Origin: Liolophura sinensis
Lineage: Eukaryota > Mollusca > Polyplacophora > Chitonida > Chitonidae
DNA: 64,000 nt
Direction: 5' to 3'
NCBI RefSeq assembly: GCF_032854445.1
Contig: NC_088302.1
Coordinates: 1,614,001 to 1,678,000, forward strand
The notes below the pieces were generated by a model, which saw nothing but the letters and a program-made list of their open reading frames with translations, was not told the DNA's origin and made no database searches. Below, piece after piece: positions 50,001 through 61,400 of this stretch. Position 1 is the first letter of the stretch; each line of letters opens with the position of its first letter. Both the position numbers and the translations under genes were made by a program.

Positions 50001-52428
50001 TGCAGTTTATGTAGATTTTTCTTTTTTCTTTTCTTTTTGCCTGGTGTCAATTTTTTGAGTAGAACGCTATTCTGAAGTATAAGCTTGTATGCATGGCAGT
50101 AAACACTGAGCACGTGCCACAGGTATCACTGGCCACTAGAAACATTACACTTTGGACTGACAAGACAGTCATAGAGGAAGACACATCATAATAGCCTTTG
50201 ACCTTCACACACACATAATAACAGCATTTGACCTTAATGCACATAATAATAACCTTTGACCTTCACACAGACAATAATAGTCTTTGACCTTCACACACAT
50301 AATAATAGCCTTTGACCTTCACACACATAACCTTTGACCTTCACACACACATAATAATAGCCTTTGACCTTTAAACATAATAACCTTTGACCTTTACACA
50401 CACATAACACCTTTTGACCTTCACACATACATAATACCTTTTGACCTTCACACACATAATAACCTTTGACCTTCAAACACACATAACCTTTGACCTTCAC
50501 ACACATAATGACCTTTGACCTGTACACACATAATAATAACATTTGGCCATTCAGACAGAAACACAGTAATAACATTTGACCTTCACACACACATAATTAT
50601 ACCCTTAGACCTTCACACACACATACATAATAATAACCTTTGACCATTCAGACAGAAACATAATAATAACACTTAACCCTTCAGACAGACACATAATAAT
50701 AGCCTTTGACCTTCACACACTCATAATAATAACCTTTGACAATTCAGACAGAAACATAACAATAACATTTGACCCTTCAGACAGACTCATTATAATAACC
50801 TGGGCCCTCAGACAGACAAGGACAGTGTGAGCCTGATCTCTCTCACCTGCCACTTCCTCGCCTCTGTTCACGTCGTACACCTTAAGGCTGTGCCCCGCGC
50901 TGAGGGCTAAGATCCCCTCCGCACATGGGTGCCACAACAGATTCTCTATACGGCGTGACTGTGGGGGCAGCTGGCCTGTTGACCTGGATAGGTCTGCCTC
51001 CTTGAGCTCTGAGGGGTCATCAGGTAATGTCCACAGCTTCACCTGGGAGGCAAAGATAACAGCAACAAAATTCGTTTTATTGCTGAAGATTCACGAGAAA
51101 CTTCTCTTAAAAAAAAAACAAAAATTTATTTTCAATGTTACATGTATGTGAGTCTTTAATTTCATTGTACACATTTAGACATTTGATTTTTTGATTTATT
51201 TATTTGATTGCTGTTCAGAAATGTATAGTATTATTATAAAATTCACTTTATTCGTTACAGAGTAACAAATACATAGAATAAAATTTAAATATTGTCATTT
51301 CTAATGAGGCACGCTCTTATTGATATGCAAATGATCACTTTGAAGACAGGCAAATTAAAACATACACATCTCTGGTAAGAAAATCCAGTGATGAGGACTC
51401 TAGCTAGCAAAATGGTTTTATTGTCATGTCAACAGGTTGAAGATGAGAGATGAGAAGATGAGAAGTTTACATATAACTTACAGTGAGATCACTGGAACCA
51501 GTCACCAGGACACTGTCATCAAATGGAGAAAAGTCAAAGTCTGTCACAGATTCTGGGGAAAAGACGAGCAAGACAGGATGCATACAAAATTTGACCCGCT
51601 TAGGCCGCAAAGTTAATTGGCATAATTCTAACTTCATGTATATAAGTGATGCACACTCCAGCTCTGTACATGAAGCAGGCCTGACCAGTTTAGCCAGGGA
51701 AAATTCCTTGTTCAGAGCACTTGTGTTATCATACACCAACCTATGTGTACATGCTTCCAAGATCACATGGCAAATCATTTCCTTCACCATAAAAAGATGA
51801 AACATAACTGGATTAATAAATATACTTGGAAAATAAATTCCAATTGTTTGACAACATTTTCTGATGAACAGTATAACTACAGCTTGTGTGTGTACGAGCT
51901 ATCAGGACAAATGCATACAGTACATCAGTGCTGTCATTACCAATAATCACTACACAGTTTCAACACTATTTTATGTTACAAAGAGTAACTTGCCAAACCA
52001 CATAAGAATGTAAGCAGGTTGGGGAATATTTCATATACAGTGGTCATTGGGAAGTAGTGGAGTGTTGTTGTGAGCATACCGGAATGGGCCTCTAGCCGAG
52101 GAATGTCGTACTGTCTGCCCGAGCTGTTCAGAGGAAGGACTCCGAGGCTGCCTCCAGCTGTCAAAACAAAACATCTTCTACATTACCAACCATTATACAG
52201 TCAACAAAGGTGAAACCTGAGTCAGCCTACAGAATCATCCAAAGAATGACATTTAACTGGTCTGTGTCTGTGTGCTAGAACAAGCTGTTAGTGGAATTTG
52301 ATTCAGAAATTTAATACATGTTGACAAAAAAACTGGCCATTCTCACTGCGGCTGTGACAATTCCTCGCAATGTTGAAAAGGTCCACATGAAAAGGTTAAG
52401 AAATTTGGTGATACCATTATCTGTATCT

Positions 52429-52464
<36 letters not shown>

Positions 52465-55400
52465 CGAAAAAAACATGGGCAAATAAAACCGTGTGTAAAT
52501 GGTGCAAATTATTTATTTCTGTCCAAACTACCAAAAAGTGTTCTCTTATTAATCACCCACCCAAGTCCACCCAATTATGTGGGTAGAGTTAGTACAATTA
52601 CAACCCTACAACAGAGCCTACTACAGGGCACATGCGTAGTGTTCTGATGGCTGTAAACATGTGGGTATAACCAGGGTACATGAGACCATTGTGCCATATA
52701 TTATATGTGAGTAGAGTTAGTACAATTACAACCCTACAACAGAGCCTACTACAGGGCACATGTGTAGTGTTCTGATGACTATAAACATGTGGGTATAACC
52801 AGGTTACATGTGAACATTGTGCAATATGTTATGTGGGTAGAGTTAGTACAATTACAACCCTACAACAGAGTCTACTACAGGGCACATACGTACTGATCTG
52901 ATGACTGTAAACATATGGGTACAACCAGGGTACATGTGACCACTGTGCAATATGTTATGTGGGTAGAGTTAGTACAATTACAACCCTAGAACAGAGCCTA
53001 CTACAGGGCACATGCGTAGTGTTCTGATGACTGTAAACATGTGGGTATAACCAGGGTACATGTGACCATTGTGCAATATGTTATGTGGGTAGAGTTAGTA
53101 CAATTACAACCCTACAACAGAGCCTAATACAGGGCACATGTGTAGTGTTCTGATGGCTGTAAACATGTGGGTATAACCAGGGCACATGTGACCATTGCGC
53201 AATATGTTATGTGGGTAGAGTTAGTACAATTACAACCCTAAAACAGAGCCTAATACAGGGCACATGCGTACCGTTATGATGACTATAAACATGTGGGTAT
53301 AACCAGGGTATATGTGACCATGGTGCAATATGTTATGTGGGTAGAGTTAGTACAATTACAACCCTAAAACAGAGCCTACTACAGGGCACATGTGTACTGA
53401 TCTGATGACTGTAAACATGTGGGTATAACCAGGGCACATGTGACCATTGTGCAATATGTTATGTGGGTAGAGTTAGTACAATTACAACCCTACAACAGAG
53501 CCTAATACAGGGCACATGCGTAGTGTTCTGATGGCTGTAAACATGTGGGTATAACCAGGGTACATGTGACCATTGTGCAATATGTTATGTGGGTAGAGTT
53601 AGTACAATTACAACCCTACAACAGAGCCTAATACAGGGCACGTGCGTACTGTTCTGATGACTGTAAACATGTGGGTATAACCAGGGTACATGTGACCATT
53701 GTGCAATATGTTATGTGGGTAGAGTTAGTACAATTACCACCCTACAACAGAGTCTACTACAGGGCACATGCATAGTGTTCTGATGATTGTAAACATGTGG
53801 GTATAACCAGGACATGCACCTCCAGATTACTGTCTTCCTCTCCCATACCCATAAAACCCACTTCACACCACTTAGTGAGTCACAGTGTCAGCTAATAGTT
53901 ACCATCAGGCCCCCCAGGGGACACTACCTGCACCCACATCAGCGCTGTATACAGGGTCACCATGTTTATATGTGTGCTGTATTGTTTAACACCAGCAATG
54001 TTATCATCACAACACAGTCTTGTAGCCATACCTACACAGCAGGGAGAACATGTGTACACCATCACTGTTTTCACGAACAAACCTTATCCTTGTACAATAC
54101 CAGCGGCATTACATCTGCAAAGTTTTCCTAAATTAATATCTCAAAAAATTAAAAATGTGCATGAAGAGGCTGAAAACTGTCCATATTTTGCAGAAATTAT
54201 CATTTAAAATGTCTCCACAAGAAAACATTACCGGTAAAGTCAAGTAAATTCACAAGGGCAGTTTACAACGACAGACACAAACAATGAGTTAGTCCGTCAA
54301 TCTAAATTGTCAGTACTTTTGAGTTCATGTGCAGTACTACCTAACATTTCTCTGGGGATGTGGGTCCCTGTGGAACACTACATAACACTTCTCTGGAGAT
54401 GTGGGTATCAGACAATACATGTAAGCAGGCTGCACAACGTCCTCTATCATGATTATAGGTCATAACAGTAATTGTGGAGCAACGCTGGCTACTTCCTGTA
54501 CAGGATATGCTTATTCCGCGAGAACATCCCTGGTACATACATGTAGCTCTCTTCATAACCACCTAACAAATCACAGCTACTGTAGCGCCACAACATTTCT
54601 GTGCATGTCTGTTACACACAGCTTTTTAAATGGCCAACACTGATAATGTTTGAAATTTAATTATCTGGGTGTAAAACTTGCACTGGACTTCCTTTTCCAG
54701 ACCACAGCATGACAGCAGAGAGCAGTTCATTCGTGTTCATTGTACGTACATAAAAAGAGCATTATAACAGAATAGCACTCTGCATATGCGTAATTCGTCC
54801 AGGCGCTGATATTACAGCACAACCCATGATTAGAGGTATACATAACCAATTTAATCACTCAGATGAACCAATCAGGGCCATACAGTATCAACATCTGAAG
54901 GTTTTCATCCCACACTTGACCTCTGACACTCTGACCATGCATACAGAAACGCAAATCAAACTGATGTTTTCTGGGAGCTTACAAGTTTGTCAATTAAAAA
55001 CATTTCTATGAAAACACAACTTTTCACTGGTAAACCATCATCTTTGTGTTCAATTTAACAGCTTGATTAGTTTGGGAGCCCAAACTTTTTCGCAACTAAA
55101 ACGACTCTAGACATGACCCAGGACTATGCTGACTAGGCTTGTACCTACTAGGATTGTGCAGACTAGTCTTGTGCAGACTAGGCTTGTGCAGACTAGTCTT
55201 GTGCTGATTAGGCTTGTACCTACATGTTCTAGGATTGTGCAGACTAGTCTTGTGCAGACTAGGCTTGTGCAGACTAGTCTTGTGCTGATTAGGCTTGTAC
55301 CTACATGTTCTAGGGTTGTGCAGACTAGTCTTGTGCAGACTAGGCTTGTGCTGACTAGGCTTGTGCTGACTAGGCTTGTGCAGACTAGTCTTGTGCTGAT

Positions 55401-58400
55401 TAGGCTTGTACCTACATGTACTAGGATTGTGCAGACTACGCTTGTGCTGACTAGGCTTGTGTTGACTAGGCTTGTGCAGACTAGGCATGTGCAGACAAGG
55501 ATTGTGCAGACGAGGATTGTGCAGGCTAGGATTGTGCAGACCAGGCTTGTGCAGGCTAGGATTGTGCTGACTAGGCTTGTGCTGACTAGACTTGTGCAGA
55601 CTAGGCTTGTGCAGACTAGGCTTGTGCTGACCAAGCTTGTGCTGACTAGGCTTGAGCTGACTAGACTTGTGCAGACAAGGCTTGTGCAGACATCTTGTGC
55701 TGACTAGTCTTGAGCTGACTAGGCCTGTGCTGACGTCTTGTGCTGACTAGGATTGTGCAGACTAGGCATGTGGTGACTAGTCTTGTGGTGACTAGTCTTG
55801 TGCTGAATGGGATTGTGCGGAGTAGGATTGTGCTGACTAGGCTTGTGCTGACTAGGCTTGTGCTGACTAGGCTTGTGCAGACTAGGCTTGTGCTGACTAG
55901 GCTTGTGCTGACTAGTCTTGTGCTGACTGGGACTGTGATGACTTGGATTGTGCTGACTAGGCTTGTGCTGACTAGGATTATGCAGACTAGTCTTGTGCTG
56001 ATTAGGCTTGTGCCTACATGTACTAGGATTGTGCTGACTAGGCTTGTGCAGACTAGTCTTGTGCAGACTAGGATTGTGCTGACTATGATTGTGCTGACTA
56101 GTCTTGTGCAGACTAGTCTTGTGCAGATTAGGATTGTGAAGACTAGTCTTCTGCAGACTAGGATCGTGCTGTCTAGGATTGTGCTGACTAGGATTGTGCA
56201 GACTAGGATTGTGCAGACGAGGATTGTGCTGACTAGGATTGTGCAGGCTAGGATTGTGCAGACTTATAGGATTGTAAAGGCTGGCTCCATGTGGGACTAA
56301 CATGCTATCAAAAAAGTTATTAAAGCACATTTTGCTTGATTCTGACAGTTGGTATGAGAAAGCTGTTTTCAGGGGTTTTTTTACCATGGAATATATCCAA
56401 CTGGAGAAATGTAAGTTGCAGAAATTCCCAAACTCTGAAATTTCTAGGCCGCATGCAGACTTCACTGACATTTTACATTTAGTGCATCATCTGTGAACTC
56501 TTACATATATTGACGTCCTCATAGAGCGGCAAACATGGAGATAATTCCAAGCAAACAAAACAATGTTGACAAGAATCAAGAGATGATGGAATTCATCTCT
56601 ATGACTTCCTCAAATATACATATTTACCTGGAATAATAAAAGAGTTTACTGGTCCAAGTCTTACACAATGGATGAAGCAGTTGTATATAATGCCTTTGAT
56701 GTTTGATTTTATGAGAACAAAAGGACATGTTTTGATTAAGGTATACATGAGGATATATATAAATTTAGCTGTATTAGTGTGATTCTCCTCGGATATCCTT
56801 ATCAACACTGCCACCATACGACCATTGTAGTACCACATACACCTCTTACCTGATACATTGCACCCCCTACCCCCCTCCACCCCCAATCCCCTGAACATGT
56901 GATTTATCAGATCATTTGCTAAGCGTTCAAAACAACCATTCCACACGACAGATGACAGGTCATTACCACCATTCTCCTAATCTGTGTGATAATATGTGAC
57001 ACTATGTTACATGCGGGCTGACAGAGAACAAACATTCCACATGACAGATGACGGGTCATTACCACCATTCTCCTAATCTCTGTGATAACGTTTGACACTA
57101 TGTTAGATGTGGGCTGACAAAAAACAAATTTGAATAATGATGTCTAAAGGTGAAATTTGCCCACTATTACATGAACTTTATTTTACCTAAAAATTTGTCT
57201 AAAAATGAGCATTTCAGACAAAAACAAACGTCATAAAATACTAGTATACATGTATTGTTCTAATTTATCATACACAATAATCCTGGTTTTCCAACAATCT
57301 CGAAAAACAGCTACGACCAATACATCAAAATGAGTTATAATAACTTTTTCAGAGCATACAAGTCCGATCTTACATGTACATGTAGTCCCACATGGAGCCA
57401 GCCATTACATAACACAGGTCCCAAACCCATCCTCTCCTGTCACACATGTACATGTAGTCCCACGTGAAGCCAGCCATTACATAACCCAGGTCCTAAACCC
57501 ATCCTCTCCTGTCACACATGTACATGTAGTCCCATATGGAGCCAGCCATTACATAACCCAGGTCCTAAACCCATCCTCTCCTGTCACACATGTACATGTA
57601 GTCCCACATGGAGCCAGCCATTACATAACCCAGGTCGTAAATCCATCCTCTCCTGTCACACGTGTACATGTAGTCCCATATGGAGCCAGCCATTATATAA
57701 CTCAGGTCCTAAACCCACCCTCTCCTGTCACACATGTACATGTAGTCCCACATGGAGCCAGCCATTACACAACCCAGGTCCTAAATCCATCCTCTCCTGT
57801 CACACATGTACATGTAGTCCCACATGGAGCCAGCCATTACATAACCCAGGTCCTAAACCCATCCTCTCCTGTCACACATGTACATGTAGTCCCACATGGA
57901 GCCAGCCATTACATAACCCAGGTCCTAAATCCATCCTCTCCTGTCACACATGTACATGTAGTCCCACATGGAGCCAGCCATTACATAACCCAGGTCGTAA
58001 ATCCATCCTCTCCTGTCACACATGTACATGTAGTCCCACATGGAGCCAGCCATTACATAACCCAGGCCCTAAATCCATCCTCTCCTGTCACACATGTACA
58101 TGTAGTCCCACATGGAGCCAGCCATTACATAACCCAGGTCCTAAACCCATCCTCTCCTGTCACACAAATACATGTAGTCCCACATGAAGCCAGCCATTAC
58201 ATAACCCAGGTCCTAAACCCATCCTCTCCTGTCACACATGTACATGTAGTCCCATATGGAGCCAGCCATTACATAACCCAGGTCCTAAACCCATCCTCTC
58301 CTGTCACACATGTACATGTAGTCCCACATGGAGCCAGCCATTACATAACCCAGGTCCTAAACCCATCCTCTCCTGTCACACACATACATGTAGTCCCACA

Positions 58401-61400
58401 TGGAGCCAGCCATTATATAACCCAGGTCCCAAACCCATCTTCTCCTGTCACACAAATACATGTAGTCCCACATGGAGCCAGCCATTATATAACCCAGGTC
58501 CCAAACCCATCCTCTCCTGTCACACATGTACATGTAGTCCCACATGGAGCCAGCCATTACATAACCCAGGTCCTAAACCCATCCTCTCCTGTCACACACG
58601 TACATGTAGTCCCATATGGAGCCAGCCATTACATAACCCAGGTCCTAAACCCATCCTCTCCTGTCACACATGTACATGTAGTCCCACGTGGAGCCAGCCA
58701 TTACATAACCCAGGTCCTAAACCCATCCTCTCCTGTCACACAGGTACATGTAGTCCCACATGGAGCCAGCCATTACACAACCCAGGTCCTAAACCCATCC
58801 TCTCCTGTCACACAGGTACATGTAGTCCCACATGGAGCCAGCCATTACATAACCCAGGTCCTAAACCCATCCTCTCCTGTCACACATGTACATGTAGTCC
58901 CATATGGAGCCAGCCATTACATAACCCAGGTCCCAAACCCATCCTCTCCTGTCACACATGTACATGTAGTCCCACATGGAGCCAGCCATTACATAACCCA
59001 GGTCCCAAACCCATCCTCTCCTGTCACACATGTACATGTAGTCCCATATGGAGCCAGCCATTACATAACCCAGGTCCTAAACCCATCCTCTCCTGTCACA
59101 CATGTACATGTAGTCCCACATGGAGCCAGCCATTACATAACCCAGGTCCTAAACCCATCCTCTCCTGTCACTCATGTACATGTAGTCCCACATGGAGCCA
59201 GCCATTACATAACCCAGGTCGTAAATCCATCCTCTCCTGTCACACGTGTACATGTAGTCCCATATGGAGCCAGCCATTATATAACTCAGGTCCTAAACCC
59301 ACCCTCTCCTGTCACACATGTACATGTAGTCCCACATGGAGCCAGCCATTACACAACCCAGGTCCTAAATCCATCCTCTCCTGTCACACATGTACATGTA
59401 GTCCCACATGGAGCCAGCCATTACATAACCCAGGTCCTAAACCCATCCTCTCCTGTCACACATGTACATGTAGTCCCACATGGAGCCAGCCATTACATAA
59501 CCCAGGTCCTAAATCCATCCTCTCCTGTCACACATGTACATGTAGTCCCACATGGAGCCAGCCATTACATAACCCAGGTCGTAAATCCATCCTCTCCTGT
59601 CACACATGTACATGTAGTCCCACATGGAGCCAGCCATTACATAACCCAGGCCCTAAATCCATCCTCTCCTGTCACACATGTACATGTAGTCCCACATGGA
59701 GCCAGCCATTACATAACCCAGGTCCTAAACCCATCCTCTCCTGTCACACAAATACATGTAGTCCCACATGAAGCCAGCCATTACATAACCCAGGTCCTAA
59801 ACCCATCCTCTCCTGTCACACATGTACATGTAGTCCCATATGGAGCCAGCCATTACATAACCCAGGTCCTAAACCCATCCTCTCCTGTCACACATGTACA
59901 TGTAGTCCCACATGGAGCCAGCCATTACATAACCCAGGTCCTAAACCCATCCTCTCCTGTCACACACATACATGTAGTCCCACATGGAGCCAGCCATTAT
60001 ATAACCCAGGTCCCAAACCCATCTTCTCCTGTCACACAAATACATGTAGTCCCACATGGAGCCAGCCATTATATAACCCAGGTCCCAAACCCATCCTCTC
60101 CTGTCACACATGTACATGTAGTCCCACATGGAGCCAGCCATTACATAACCCAGGTCCTAAACCCATCCTCTCCTGTCACACACGTACATGTAGTCCCATA
60201 TGGAGCCAGCCATTACATAACCCAGGTCCTAAACCCATCCTCTCCTGTCACACATGTACATGTAGTCCCACGTGGAGCCAGCCATTACATAACCCAGGTC
60301 CTAAACCCATCCTCTCCTGTCACACAGGTACATGTAGTCCCACATGGAGCCAGCCATTACACAACCCAGGTCCTAAACCCATCCTCTCCTGTCACACAGG
60401 TACATGTAGTCCCACATGGAGCCAGCCATTACATAACCCAGGTCCTAAACCCATCCTCTCCTGTCACACATGTACATGTAGTCCCATATGGAGCCAGCCA
60501 TTACATAACCCAGGTCCCAAACCCATCCTCTCCTGTCACACATGTACATGTAGTCCCACATGGAGCCAGCCATTACATAACCCAGGTCCCAAACCCATCC
60601 TCTCCTGTCACACATGTACATGTAGTCCCATATGGAGCCAGCCATTACATAACCCAGGTCCTAAACCCATCCTCTCCTGTCACACATGTACATGTAGTCC
60701 CACATGGAGCCAGCCATTACATAACCCAGGTCCTAAACCCATCCTCTCCTGTCACTCATGTACATGTAGTCCCACATGGAGCCAGCCATTACATAACCCA
60801 GGTCCTAAACCCATCCTCTCCTGTCACACATGTACATGTAGTCCCACATGGAGCCAGCCATTACATAACCCAGGTCCTAAACCCATCCTCTCCTGTCACA
60901 CATGTACATGTAGTCCCATATGGAGCCAGCCATTACATAACCCAGGTCCCAAACCCATCCTCTCCTGTCACACATGTACATGTAGTCCCACGTGGAGCCA
61001 GCCATTACACAACCCAGGTCCTAAACCCATCCTCTCCTGTCACACATGTACATGTAGTCCCACGTGGAGCCAGCCATTACACAACCCAGGTCCTAAACCC
61101 ATCCTCTCCTGTCACACATGTACATGTAGTCCCACGTGGAGCCAGCCATTACACAACCCAGGTCCTAAACCCATCCTCTCCTGTCACACATGTACATGTA
61201 GTCCCACGTGAAGCCAGCCATTACATAACCCAGGTCCCAAATCCATCCTCTCCTGTCACACACGTACATGTAGTCCCACATGGAGCCAGCCATTACATAA
61301 CCCAGGTCCTAAACCCATCCTCTCCTGTCACACATGTACATGTAGTCCCATATGGAGCCAGCCATTACATAACCCAGGTCCCAAACCCATCCTCTCCTGT

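Noticed and set aside
51186-51215. TTGATTTATTTATTTGATTG as another SINE copy
   Set aside because: Only the first 20 or so bases of the tail block are present; could be chance in AT-rich DNA.
55107-56471. Frames of 175-250 codons with pentapeptide repeats
   Set aside because: 15-bp array inside CORO7 intron 1, open on both strands, no start context or signal peptide.
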